Source: an uncultured Lachnospiraceae bacterium (GTDB lineage Bacteria > Bacillota > Clostridia > Lachnospirales > Lachnospiraceae). Taken from it: a DNA stretch of 45,289 nucleotides. The notes under the pieces are model-generated. The model saw only the letters and a program-made list of their open reading frames with translations. It searched no databases and was not told where the DNA came from. Within the stretch, counting starts at the first letter, position 1, and each line of letters opens with the position of its first letter. Made by a program: the position numbers and the translations under genes. The DNA lies in assembly GCA_934320845.1 (NCBI GenBank), contig CAKRFU010000023.1, positions 1 through 45,289 of the forward strand, written 5' to 3'. Positions 26,342-35,535 of this stretch are shown piece by piece.

Positions 26342-27169
26342 CTACTTACTTCTCTTATAGAAAAACGCATATTGCTGATAAATTCCTGCGTATCTGTCAC
26401 TCATCCATTTGGGCTGTATTCCACCATATTCCTCATCTATGATTTTTTTCATCCATACATCTATAGGGCATGCATCCAGATGGTGTAGACCAAAAAGACT
26501 TATGCAATTTGCTACCTTTTTGCCTATTCCTTTATGTTCCATAAGCATTTTCATACTTTGCTCATAATCACATTTTTTGAGATTTCTAAAAAAATCTTTG
26601 TTTTCATACTCATATTCGCACATAAGCCATATATACTCATCACGGTATCCAAGTCCGAGTTCACTAAGGCTTTGTCTGCCGCCATTTCTTTCAATATCAG
26701 TAAGATGTGGAAACCCATATATCTGACTTTCAGTCTTTTCTAAATCCCTTTGTTCATCTTTGCAGATGACAGCCTTGTACCTGTCACACACGGCCTCTAT
26801 TCCTTTTTTTATTCGTGGGATATTATTGTTTTGTGATATGATATATGAAATTATCATCTCCCACAATTCCTGATTTAAAATCCTGATACCACTTCCGTAC
26901 TCTGCCGCTTCTTTGAGAAATGTATCATTTTTATCTATTGATGATATTATTTTTCCATAGTCTAATTCTAAATCAAAATAGTGTTTCCATATTTTTTGAT
27001 ACTCCGTCTCTGTACAGGAAAATTCAAATTTTTCTCCTGACTGTGCCACCGTAACAGTGTGGTCATAGGCCGGGATAAGATATTTACCCTCATCAATTTT
27101 TCTCCATCTAAAACACTGACCCGAGTCTGCAATCTGTTCCAAATCAAAATTTTTAATATTTTGTATCAT
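26342..27169 (-). CDS. OGG1-type 8-oxoguanine DNA glycosylase/lyase
   Basis: 275 aa. N-terminal OGG domain (FDLEQIADSGQCFRWRK, about 8-25) and HhH-GPD domain with QNNNIPRIKKGIE, the hairpin HKGIGKKVANCISLF (catalytic Lys of GKKVA near residue 220) and the Asp of CPIDVWMKK (near 238). It removes 8-oxoguanine and nicks the strand. This eukaryote-like OGG1 form is found in clostridia. The ATG at 27169 lies inside the last codons of the chemoreceptor gene (17-nt overlap) with only a weak GGAA upstream, implying translational coupling. Confidence 0.9.
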   Translation of the reverse strand: MIQNIKNFDLEQIADSGQCFRWRKIDEGKYLIPAYDHTVTVAQSGEKFEFSCTETEYQKIWKHYFDLELDYGKIISSIDKNDTFLKEAAEYGSGIRILNQELWEMIISYIISQNNNIPRIKKGIEAVCDRYKAVICKDEQRDLEKTESQIYGFPHLTDIERNGGRQSLSELGLGYRDEYIWLMCEYEYENKDFFRNLKKCDYEQSMKMLMEHKGIGKKVANCISLFGLHHLDACPIDVWMKKIIDEEYGGIQPKWMSDRYAGIYQQYAFFYKRSK

Positions 27170-28928
27170 AAGTAGTTTCCAATCTTATATCACTGTTGTA
27201 ATCATCTGAAATACTGTTATTTTCAATATAACCAAAGTTATTTTGTCCATCTTTTATCTTAAATCTCGTCAATACATTTTCAAGTCCATGTGCCTGACCC
27301 GACAGTTCTTCACTTGCCGAAGCACATTCCTCACTTGTAGCTGAGTTTGTCTGTACAACCTGTGCCACCTGTGCAAGTGCGTCATCAATCTGTGAGGTTG
27401 CCGCCGCCTGCTCTGATGAAGCACTGGAAATATTTGCACTAAGTCCCATTATATTATCTATCATTTCTGATATAACTCCAAGTGCCTTTTCCGTATCTCC
27501 AACAAGAACAGAACCATGTTTCACTTTTTCGATAGAATCCTCTATCATTTCTGCTGTCTGGCGTGATGCCTCCGCTGAACGTCCAGCAAGGTTTCTTACT
27601 TCCTCAGCAACTACCGCAAAACCTTTTCCCTGCTCGCCTGCCCTTGCTGCTTCCACTGTCGCATTTAATGCAAGTATATTTGTATTGAATGCTATATCAT
27701 CTATAACCTTGATAATTTTCTGTATATTTTCTGATGATTCATTTATTTCGTGCATAGCAACAATCATTTCTTTCATACACCTGTTGCCCTCATCGGCATC
27801 ACTTTTTGCATGAATAACAATGTCATTTACCTCTGCTGCCTTCTTTGCGTTATCTTTTGTCTTGTTTGCAATGTCAGTAACAGATGCCGTTATCTGCTGT
27901 ATCGCACTTGCCTGCTCTGATGAACCCTGCGCAAGCGTCTGGCTCGCTGATGCTATCTGAGAAGAACCATTGTCTATCTGCTCTGCGGCGCTTCTGATTT
28001 TTGAAAATGCTGTATTGTTGTCATCTATAAGTCTTACTATCGCATTTCCTACTACGTCATTTTGAGAACTTGGCTGATATGAAACGGTAAAATCTCCGTC
28101 AGCAATCTTTCCCAACACCTCTGCCTGTTTTTTCAGATTATCAATCATCATCTGAAAACCATCAACTAACGCACCAACTTCATTATCAATCTTAGATGGT
28201 GTAATATCCACATCAACCTCGCCTGCCGAAACCTTCTTTGCAACCTTAGCAAGCTCAACAAGTGGATTTCTTATCGTCGTTGTTATAAACCATAACGCTA
28301 CGCATGCATTTAATAAAGCCAAAAACATTACAACTGCAACAAAATAATCTCCTTTTTTATTCTGTTCAGTAACATAATTCTGCTTTTTCTGTGCATATTT
28401 GTCTATCTCATTTATAAGTTTTTTGATATTTTCCTCTGCTGTGTTGGCACTTTTCACTCCATTGTCGTGCAGATAATTTCTTGCTTTCTGAATCCTTCCT
28501 GCTTCAAAGTATTCAATACACTTATCTGTATCATCAAAATAAGCGTCTATATTTTCCTTTACCTTTTCGTACAATGCCTTTGTTCCGTAGTCTTTAAGGT
28601 CACTCTTTACCTCTGTCATATATTCGTTTACAATATCTTTTGCTTCCTCTATACTCTTCTTAGACGCCTGTAAATTCGTGTCATCACCGACATAAATATA
28701 CAGTATATTTCTAAGCTGGACTTTGACATTTTGAAACTCTGCAAATCCCATAGCAACTTCTCCCTGCGTTTCTCCATAATTGTTATAAAGCTCAGTTTCC
28801 ACTTCAACAGAATTGTTTCTCATGAGATAGCCACATGCTCCGACAATAAACACACTCAGAAACATAAGTCCCAGCGCCAAAAGAAGCTGCATTCCTACTG
28901 TCATTTTACTTTTTTTCTTCATATTCAT
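27153..28928 (-). CDS. Methyl-accepting chemotaxis protein
   Basis: 591 aa. Membrane segment 1 (about 11-33), a helical periplasmic-type sensor region (about 35-190, four-helix-bundle character), membrane segment 2 (about 193-215), HAMP (about 216-268) and the cytoplasmic signalling coiled coil (about 310-560), with the conserved hairpin tip [24 protein letters not shown] near 410-435. It would pass ligand signals to CheA/CheW. Ligand unknown. GGAGG lies 4 nt before ATG 28928 (a second ATG two codons later has 10 nt spacing). No C-terminal methyltransferase-tether pentapeptide was seen. Confidence 0.94.
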   Translation of the reverse strand: MNMKKKSKMTVGMQLLLALGLMFLSVFIVGACGYLMRNNSVEVETELYNNYGETQGEVAMGFAEFQNVKVQLRNILYIYVGDDTNLQASKKSIEEAKDIVNEYMTEVKSDLKDYGTKALYEKVKENIDAYFDDTDKCIEYFEAGRIQKARNYLHDNGVKSANTAEENIKKLINEIDKYAQKKQNYVTEQNKKGDYFVAVVMFLALLNACVALWFITTTIRNPLVELAKVAKKVSAGEVDVDITPSKIDNEVGALVDGFQMMIDNLKKQAEVLGKIADGDFTVSYQPSSQNDVVGNAIVRLIDDNNTAFSKIRSAAEQIDNGSSQIASASQTLAQGSSEQASAIQQITASVTDIANKTKDNAKKAAEVNDIVIHAKSDADEGNRCMKEMIVAMHEINESSENIQKIIKVIDDIAFNTNILALNATVEAARAGEQGKGFAVVAEEVRNLAGRSAEASRQTAEMIEDSIEKVKHGSVLVGDTEKALGVISEMIDNIMGLSANISSASSEQAAATSQIDDALAQVAQVVQTNSATSEECASASEELSGQAHGLENVLTRFKIKDGQNNFGYIENNSISDDYNSDIRLETTYDTKY

Positions 28929-29080
28929 TAATCCTCCGATTTATTCTGCCAAATATTAAATGGCATTTTCTCCTCAAAACCCGTACATGCCGTACATAAT
29001 TAAAGCATAACATAATTATCATTTTTAGTACATTTTTTGTTCACATATATAGCATTTATTTTCGCCTTTTGGTATTATAA

Positions 29081-29114
29081 ATGCAAGTGTCAAAAGGTAT
29101 TTTGACACTTGCAT
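29081..29114. repeat. Perfect 15-bp inverted repeat with 4-nt loop
   Basis: Arms 29081-29095 and 29100-29114 around GGTA. It directly follows a TATTAT -10-like element (about 29073-29078, plus strand), so it covers the probable start site of the plus-strand operon. With no T-run it is not a terminator; it is an operator or a 5'-end mRNA hairpin. The rest of 28929-29080, between the divergent genes, shows no gene. Confidence 0.7.
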
Positions 29115-29183
29115 CACAAAATTACGGACACAGAAAGGATTATTCTGCATTTTTGTCATTTGCATTTTGCAGGAAAAATTAAA

Positions 29184-30350
29184 ATGAATATATTGATATA
29201 CCGTTGGAATTCTTACAACCAGTCAGATGTGGAAAACGCTTTTGAAAACTCAGAGTGTACCTGCAGCTGCTTCACCGAAACCATATCAAATTATGAAAAT
29301 GATGATTTATTTTGCGAAAAACTGGCAGCCGAATTAAAAAATAATAATTATGATTTCTGCTTTTCAATAAACTATTTTCCGCTTATTGCAAATGTGTGTC
29401 ATGATACAGATACCTTATACGTCTGCTGGAACTGCGATGCACCTTTACTTGCAATGTATCATAACTCTGTCTTTTTTGATACAAACATAATTTTTGAATT
29501 TGACTATTCAAATTTTTCCGAATTTAAAAATATAGGCATAAAAAATATATTTTATCTTCCTCTTGCTGCAAATGTACAACGATATAAAGATATGCTTCCT
29601 TCTGAAGCATTATTGAAAAAATATGACATTTCTTTTGTCGGAAGCCTATATGAAAAAAATTCTTATGACAATATACAAAACCGTCTTCCCGATTATCTTT
29701 ACGGCTATCTCGACGGTGCAATATATGCACAGACACAGATTTCAGGCGGAAACATATTAGAAAAACTCCTCACTCCCGAAATATGCAGTATGCTCGAAGA
29801 AATAACCGAATATAATAAAAGTGATGACTCTTTCGTCACAACCAATAAATTGTTTTCAACAACAGTGCTCGGCTTTAAAGCCGCCTGTGTAACACGCAAA
29901 AACTATCTGAATTTACTATCAAGCCATTTTATTCACCGGGTAAACCTTTTTACAAATAGTGACACATCCGATATTCCACTTATAAATTCTCATGGTGTCG
30001 TTGATTATATAAATGAAATGCCTTTTATCTTTAACGAAAGCAAAATCAACCTCAATATGACTATACCTAATATTTCATCCGGAATTTCCCTGCGTGTATG
30101 GGACATTTTAAGCTGTCAGGGCTTTCTTATGACTGATTTCAGACAGGAACTTTTAAATTTTTTCAAACCGGACGAAGACATTGTTATATATGAATCGGCT
30201 GATGAACTTATTGATAAAACAGCATTTTATCTGAAGAATGATGAGCTTCGCACCAAAATTATCAAAAATGCTTATGCTAAAATCAGTAATTATCATACCA
30301 TCGACATCCGCATAAAAAAAATACTTGATACCGTCAAAAATTTTATTTAA
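29184..30350 (+). CDS. Glycosyltransferase with DUF3880-like N-terminal domain
   Basis: 388 aa from ATG 29184 (MNILIYRWNSYNQSDVENAF; AGGA 10 nt upstream). The longer reading from 29109 lacks a ribosome site. The N-terminal half resembles DUF3880 (YDFCFSINYFPLIANVCHD, YVCWNCDAPLLAMYH). The C-terminal half resembles the CgeB/Glyco_trans_1_2 type (NLNMTIPNISSGISLRVWDI, GFLMTDFRQELLNFF, EDIVIYESADELIDK), i.e. a GT-B transferase using a nucleotide sugar. In motile clostridia such enzymes often glycosylate flagellin, but no flagellar genes adjoin it here. First of a two-gene plus-strand unit with the M29 peptidase. Confidence 0.8.
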   Translation: MNILIYRWNSYNQSDVENAFENSECTCSCFTETISNYENDDLFCEKLAAELKNNNYDFCFSINYFPLIANVCHDTDTLYVCWNCDAPLLAMYHNSVFFDTNIIFEFDYSNFSEFKNIGIKNIFYLPLAANVQRYKDMLPSEALLKKYDISFVGSLYEKNSYDNIQNRLPDYLYGYLDGAIYAQTQISGGNILEKLLTPEICSMLEEITEYNKSDDSFVTTNKLFSTTVLGFKAACVTRKNYLNLLSSHFIHRVNLFTNSDTSDIPLINSHGVVDYINEMPFIFNESKINLNMTIPNISSGISLRVWDILSCQGFLMTDFRQELLNFFKPDEDIVIYESADELIDKTAFYLKNDELRTKIIKNAYAKISNYHTIDIRIKKILDTVKNFI

Positions 30351-30393
30351 AATGAGAATATAAAAATAGTGTAAACGGAGTTTTCACACGGAA

Positions 30394-32496
30394 ATGGGGC
30401 GTATTATGACAAAAATAAAGCTAATTGCAGATGAAAATATAAAGTACGAAGAGAGGTTTAATCTTGCTGTCAACCGTATCCGCACAATACACACTGAATT
30501 GTGGGATCAGACAATTACTCTTTCTGACAAACATTTAAACAGTTATTTTATCAAAACTTCTTATTTCGCATTACAGTTAAGTGAGATATACAATTTATCT
30601 AAAAGCGGAGTTTTAAGGACATTAACTGAAACTGAACTTTTCCACCTTAACAAAAGTCTCTATGAAGATATTGAAGCTGACAGATACGAGACAAGCTACA
30701 CAAACCCTGCATATGCAGTTAAAAGATTCGGTCAGGAAACAGGTCTATATCTCAGTGCTTTATATGCTGAGCTTCGCAGTAATATACCAAATGCTATTGA
30801 AGAACACCTTTTTAATCTCACCACAATCTTTGAACTTTTTATTGAAATATACAATCTTTTTGAAGAACCTGATTGTAAACCTGAACAGATTAAATCAGCA
30901 CTTTATTATTATTTCTTTGATTACAGTGATATTACAATAAAGGCCGTTCTTAACAATATGCTCAATCCTGAAATGTCTTTTATTAAAGATATTATAATAA
31001 ATGAAAATCTTGAAGATTTGAGATATTTATATTTCTTCGGAGAATATGTTACCGAAAATGAAATAAACATTGCAAAATATTTAAACAGGCTTTCGCAGGA
31101 TAAAATTGACTCAATAGCCCGTACATTCACTCAGGGTATCATAAAGGGATATAAAGTCTACAATATGGATATGTCCGGCAAAAAAACCGTTAATATCAGA
31201 TATCCCCTTGGTTTTGAGCGTATCATAAAATCAGCCATCTCACAATTCAGGGATAATGGGCTTGAACCTGTGATTTACCGTGCTTCAACTGCTATCACGG
31301 CACGCACTTCCATGTATAAAGTCGGATTCCACGGTGCTTCTGCAAATAAGCAGTTTGAATACGACCACCGCAATGACCTTGCACTTATTTTTGATAAAGG
31401 CTTTGCAGACAGACAGCTTTCAGAATACAAGCTTGCATACGAAGCTATGAAAGATTCTGCCAGTGAATTTGCCGGTCCTGCACTCATAGAAAGTTTTGGT
31501 GAAAAACCCTTCACACCTATCGAAAAAGACTGTCTGCCTAAATACAGTGACAAACATCAGAAACAGCTTATCGCATTCCGTTCCGAAAAGGGTATGCTCA
31601 CAAACAATTATATTCCTCAGGATAAAATAAGCTTTACTATTATTGCATTTCCTGTCCCTGACATTGGAAAATATTTTGAAAAGATTTTTGAGGAGACCGT
31701 AAAAGTCAATACTCTTGATTCTGACAAATACGAAAAGATACAGACTAAAATAATTTCAGCACTTGATAAAGGTGATTATGTAACAGTTACCGGACGTGGC
31801 AGCAATCACACTGACATCAAAGTTAATCTTGTAAAAAAGACCGACCCTGAAAAACAGACAGTTTTTGAGAACTGTCTTGCAGATGTAAATATACCTCTCG
31901 GCGAAGTGTTTACCTCCCCTGAATTAAAAGGTACAGAAGGCATTCTTCATGTAACAGAAGTCTACCTTGATAATTTAAAATACAAAGAACTTGAGCTTAC
32001 TTTCAAGGACGGCTGTGTTACTGATTATACCTGCAAAAACTTTGAAAATGAAGCCGATAACAAAAAATATATTCATGAAAACGTGCTTTACAGGCATGAT
32101 ACTCTCCCTATCGGTGAATTTGCAATCGGAACAAACACTACTGCCTACATGATGGGATTAAAATATAACATTTCAGGCCTGCTGCCTATTCTTATTGCAG
32201 AAAAGACCGGCCCTCACTTTGCAGTCGGTGATACATGCTTTTCCCATGAGGAAGAACTTGTAACCTACAATCCTGACGGCAAACAGATGGTAGCAAAGGA
32301 AAATGATTTTTCTAAGCTTAGAAACAGCGAGCCTGAGAAAGCTTATTTCAACTGCCATACCGACATTACAATTCCTTATTCGGAACTCGGCGATATTATT
32401 GTTCACACAGGCTCAGGCGAGACAATAGATATTATCAAAAACGGCCGCTTTGTACTTGAAGGTACTGAGGCTTTGAATGAAGTTTTTGATGATTAA
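30394..32496 (+). CDS. M29-family aminopeptidase with a long N-terminal extension
   Basis: 700 aa; the start is unsettled between ATG 30394 and ATG 30406 (GGGGCG 6 nt upstream of the latter). The C-terminal ~400 residues carry the M29 (AmpS/aminopeptidase T) pattern: TGRGSNHTDIKVNL, IPLGEVFTSPELKGTEG (Glu metal ligand), PIGEFAIGTNTTAY (Glu), EKTGPHFAVGDT (His) and the final NCHTDITIPY (His, Asp). The ~300-residue helical N-terminal region is not part of the usual ~410-aa enzyme and I do not recognise it. A cytosolic two-metal aminopeptidase is expected. It is 43 bp after the glycosyltransferase gene and ends before a strong terminator. Confidence 0.85.
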   Translation: MGRIMTKIKLIADENIKYEERFNLAVNRIRTIHTELWDQTITLSDKHLNSYFIKTSYFALQLSEIYNLSKSGVLRTLTETELFHLNKSLYEDIEADRYETSYTNPAYAVKRFGQETGLYLSALYAELRSNIPNAIEEHLFNLTTIFELFIEIYNLFEEPDCKPEQIKSALYYYFFDYSDITIKAVLNNMLNPEMSFIKDIIINENLEDLRYLYFFGEYVTENEINIAKYLNRLSQDKIDSIARTFTQGIIKGYKVYNMDMSGKKTVNIRYPLGFERIIKSAISQFRDNGLEPVIYRASTAITARTSMYKVGFHGASANKQFEYDHRNDLALIFDKGFADRQLSEYKLAYEAMKDSASEFAGPALIESFGEKPFTPIEKDCLPKYSDKHQKQLIAFRSEKGMLTNNYIPQDKISFTIIAFPVPDIGKYFEKIFEETVKVNTLDSDKYEKIQTKIISALDKGDYVTVTGRGSNHTDIKVNLVKKTDPEKQTVFENCLADVNIPLGEVFTSPELKGTEGILHVTEVYLDNLKYKELELTFKDGCVTDYTCKNFENEADNKKYIHENVLYRHDTLPIGEFAIGTNTTAYMMGLKYNISGLLPILIAEKTGPHFAVGDTCFSHEEELVTYNPDGKQMVAKENDFSKLRNSEPEKAYFNCHTDITIPYSELGDIIVHTGSGETIDIIKNGRFVLEGTEALNEVFDD

Positions 32497-32530
32497 GAGT
32501 ACATTTATCTATACTTTTTAATATGAGACA

Positions 32531-32570
32531 AAAAAGGCAGCTGCAGACTTTAATTCCATCCGCAGCTGCC
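32531..32570. terminator. Bidirectional terminator between convergent operons
   Basis: Arms GGCAGCTGC (32536-32544) and GCAGCTGCC (32562-32570), with AAAAA before the left arm. On the minus strand the stem is followed by six U residues, making it the end of the B12-uptake operon. On the plus strand it is followed by TATATAATTTT. Confidence 0.85.
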
Positions 32571-32598
32571 TATATAATTTTATAGCTATATAAATTTA

Positions 32599-34416
32599 TT
32601 ATTTTACCTTAACATTCTTCACTGTGCTGTATACTCCTATATTCTTTCCTGATACAGCCTGAACTCTTACATAATACTTTTTGTTTGATTTAAGTTTCTT
32701 TATTGTAAGACTTGTTTTCTTTGTTGTTTTTGTTGTTACATTTTTCTTGAATTTCTTATCTGTTGAAACCTGTACCTTGTAAGATTTTGCAAGTTTTACT
32801 TTTGCAAATTTAACTGTAAGCTGTTTTTTTCCTGCTGTAAGCTTTGTTATTTTTGCTTTTGCAAGTTTTACAGGAGTAACGTCTGTATTAGTTTTATCCT
32901 CTGTCGGAAGTGTATATTCTGCATCATCTGATGCTGTATATGCTGCTGTTTCTACCGGAAGCATAAGTTCAGTCTTTTCTGATGCTCTTATCGCTGCATT
33001 AAGACCTCTAAGAAGCTGCTCCGGCTGGAATGACATAAGACCTTCATCTACTGTGTTATTATCTGTATCCACAAAAGCAAATGCGTCATCATAAAGTGTT
33101 ACGCCGTTCTTAATAAGGTCTGTGCCATTTTCTTCTGTTGCTGCGTCTATTCCAAATAATCCTGCTGTTATCATTACCTGTGCTGTTGTCCACACATTAT
33201 TTGGACTGTATGAATCACCATAGATTCCATCCGCTCCCTGCATATTGTACATGAAGTTAAGAACTTTGTCACAAGCTTTCTTTACGGCTGCTTTGTCTAC
33301 TCCGTCTACATCTTTTGTCTGGTATGCATAGAGTGGCTGTATCTGCATTACTGCCATGTCAATTCCATACTGAGTTGATGTTGCAATCTGATTATCTGTA
33401 TCTGCAACTGTCTTATTTACAAGGTCTGCTCTTGTAAGATAATTATCACCTGTTGGCAATTCGTAATTTTTTGAATCGATTGCCATAAGTATTGTTGTCT
33501 CTCTGCTGTAAATATTTGACGCTTCATAAACACTCTTGTCTGCAAGTTTTTCTATAAGATTAAATCCATTTACATTTGATGCATCCTTTCCGAGTGCTGT
33601 CACACAAAGTGCAATCTTTGCGTATGTATGGCTTGCATATCCATCTTTTAAAATACTCTCCTGTGATACATATTTTTTATTTGTATCATCATAAAACTTT
33701 CCTGTTGATGTCTTGATTGCTCCAAGCTGTGCTTTTACCTTTGCATAAACAGAATCGTAAAATTTATCTGCTTTAAATCCTGCTCTTGCAAGTGAAAATA
33801 CAGTATAAAGTCCTGATGAATCTTCTACACCGGGTACATATTCTCCACCCTTAAATGTTGTGTCATATATTTTCTGTGCAAGTACATCCTGTGCTTTTTT
33901 AGCTTTTTCAGAATATGCTGAAAATCCCTCAGGATTTTTTGATGTATCATCATTAAAACATGCTGCACTTGTGTTGTAATTGTCATAGCTGTAGATAAGA
34001 CTTATCTTATCATTATCATTTACTTTCTGGCTGCTGATTCCAAAATTTGCATACTGGCCGTTTACACAAAAACTCCAGTAATACCAGTCATTTCCAACAT
34101 TAAATGTGTCAAGGTCTGATATTGAATCGAGACTGTCTCCTCCCCATTGAGATGGAGAAATTTTATAGTTATCCTTATATGCAGACCTGTCAAGAGCTGC
34201 TTTGATAGCATCCTCTGCTACTGCACCTTCGTCAAGCTGTACTGCCGTTTTTCCCATTTCAACTGCTGAGCCTGACGCATTTTTTCCTTCTGCTGCCACA
34301 TATACAACAATTTTTTCTTTTTCTTCTGCATTTGCTTTTACAGTTGTCATTCCAAATGCCGTTGTAAATGCCATTACTGCCGATAATGCAATGCTTATCG
34401 CTTTTTTGTTCCTCAT
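32599..34416 (-). CDS. Secreted transcobalamin/intrinsic-factor-like corrinoid-binding protein (predicted)
   Basis: 605 aa; GGAGG precedes ATG 34416. Signal peptide (1-30, cut near ANA-EE); DUF4430 beta domain (about 36-145: KIVVYVAAEGKNASG, DWYYWSFCVNGQYANFGI, DKISLIYSYD); a long helical region (about 160-500) with repeat-like helices of the alpha/alpha-barrel type used by prenyltransferases and by intrinsic factor (GLYTVFSLARAGFKA, HTYAKIALCVTALGKD, YGIDMAVMQIQPLYAYQ, TAQVMITAGLFGID); and a Lys-rich Fn3 domain (about 515-605). DUF4430 is the bacterial relative of the C-terminal domain of transcobalamin. The last gene of a B12-riboswitch operon with an ECF transporter, it probably captures corrinoids at the cell surface. 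The barrel assignment is by pattern, not alignment. Confidence 0.8.
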   Translation of the reverse strand: MRNKKAISIALSAVMAFTTAFGMTTVKANAEEKEKIVVYVAAEGKNASGSAVEMGKTAVQLDEGAVAEDAIKAALDRSAYKDNYKISPSQWGGDSLDSISDLDTFNVGNDWYYWSFCVNGQYANFGISSQKVNDNDKISLIYSYDNYNTSAACFNDDTSKNPEGFSAYSEKAKKAQDVLAQKIYDTTFKGGEYVPGVEDSSGLYTVFSLARAGFKADKFYDSVYAKVKAQLGAIKTSTGKFYDDTNKKYVSQESILKDGYASHTYAKIALCVTALGKDASNVNGFNLIEKLADKSVYEASNIYSRETTILMAIDSKNYELPTGDNYLTRADLVNKTVADTDNQIATSTQYGIDMAVMQIQPLYAYQTKDVDGVDKAAVKKACDKVLNFMYNMQGADGIYGDSYSPNNVWTTAQVMITAGLFGIDAATEENGTDLIKNGVTLYDDAFAFVDTDNNTVDEGLMSFQPEQLLRGLNAAIRASEKTELMLPVETAAYTASDDAEYTLPTEDKTNTDVTPVKLAKAKITKLTAGKKQLTVKFAKVKLAKSYKVQVSTDKKFKKNVTTKTTKKTSLTIKKLKSNKKYYVRVQAVSGKNIGVYSTVKNVKVK

Positions 34417-34530
34417 CTTTTTTACCTCCGTTTAAAAATGTTTTTAGTTACACATTGTACAGTTTATATACATAGTATAATACATATACATATACCGCAT
34501 ATATTGAATATACCTGCTATGATACATATA

Positions 34531-35535
34531 TTACATGCGATATATCCCGTACTTTATCTGAACCCTTTCTATTTTTTTTAGGAATGGTTCTCCAAGTAAA
34601 AATACACATAACGCTGCTCCTGCAGCATGCATTATGTCATATGGCACTCCTGTTATATAAAGTGCCTTCAATGCGGCGAGACTTATTTTCTCACCCTCCA
34701 TATATGAACTCTGCATTATGAGTGCTGCAAAATTCATTATCCCGCCATATATTATAAATATTACTAAAAATGTAAATACCGCCATCACAATACTGTCTGT
34801 CTGAAGCCTTTTTCTCTGTAAAAGCCCCCCTGCCACAAGTCCTGCCAAACCAAATATATAAAGCATTATTCCCTTTGTGTCTGCCATATTTCTGCCTGTT
34901 AAAACCACAAAGAGATAACCTGCCGTTTCAAACAAAATTACGCTTGCAAGAAGTCCCACAAACGGACTATTTTTTCTCAAACTGTAAATCTCACCGATAC
35001 ATTTTTTTTCGATATTGTCCTTTTCCCTCCGCGGTGGCATTTCATATCTCACAAACACAACACCGCTTATAAAACCTATAATTCCCCATGATGCCATCTG
35101 CCAGGGCGTCCACGGTCCCTGACCATCAAAAAAATTGCAAATAAACCTGCCCAGAGCTCCTGTCAGAAAGCCTGCTTCCGGACCAAGTGCAATTCCGGAT
35201 AATACTACAACAGCACTCCCGCCGTGAAGCGGTATTGTATGAGCACACAAAAGATTAAACGCCACACAAAAGGATATCATCATCGCAAGCAATACTATCT
35301 CTCTTGCTCTTATAGTCTTATATTCAAAACTGATAAAAAACGGAAGCATCACCGCTGCAAGCAAAAACAGACTGATAAACAGATAATGTTTTTGTTTTAA
35401 TACATAACTTGATATATACAACAACGCCGGTATCAAAATAATAATAACAAGCCATACGGATATTTTTCTTTTCAATATATTTCTTTTTATCTCTTCTTCG
35501 TCATAATTTCTGCGACTTACATATTTATCTCTCAA
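34531..35535 (-). CDS. ECF transporter S component, probably for cobalamin
   Basis: 334 aa, about eight to nine hydrophobic segments, longer than the usual ~200-aa S component. The region near 85-165 (NLLCAHTIPLHGGSAVVVLS, GPEAGFLTGALGRFICNFFD, PWTPWQMASWGIIGF) has the glycine-rich helix packing of S components that contact EcfT. The start overlaps the ATPase gene by 11 nt, so translation is coupled. The substrate is inferred from the riboswitch and the DUF4430 partners, and resembles the CbrT situation of lactobacilli. Confidence 0.82.
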   Translation of the reverse strand: MRDKYVSRRNYDEEEIKRNILKRKISVWLVIIILIPALLYISSYVLKQKHYLFISLFLLAAVMLPFFISFEYKTIRAREIVLLAMMISFCVAFNLLCAHTIPLHGGSAVVVLSGIALGPEAGFLTGALGRFICNFFDGQGPWTPWQMASWGIIGFISGVVFVRYEMPPRREKDNIEKKCIGEIYSLRKNSPFVGLLASVILFETAGYLFVVLTGRNMADTKGIMLYIFGLAGLVAGGLLQRKRLQTDSIVMAVFTFLVIFIIYGGIMNFAALIMQSSYMEGEKISLAALKALYITGVPYDIMHAAGAALCVFLLGEPFLKKIERVQIKYGIYRM

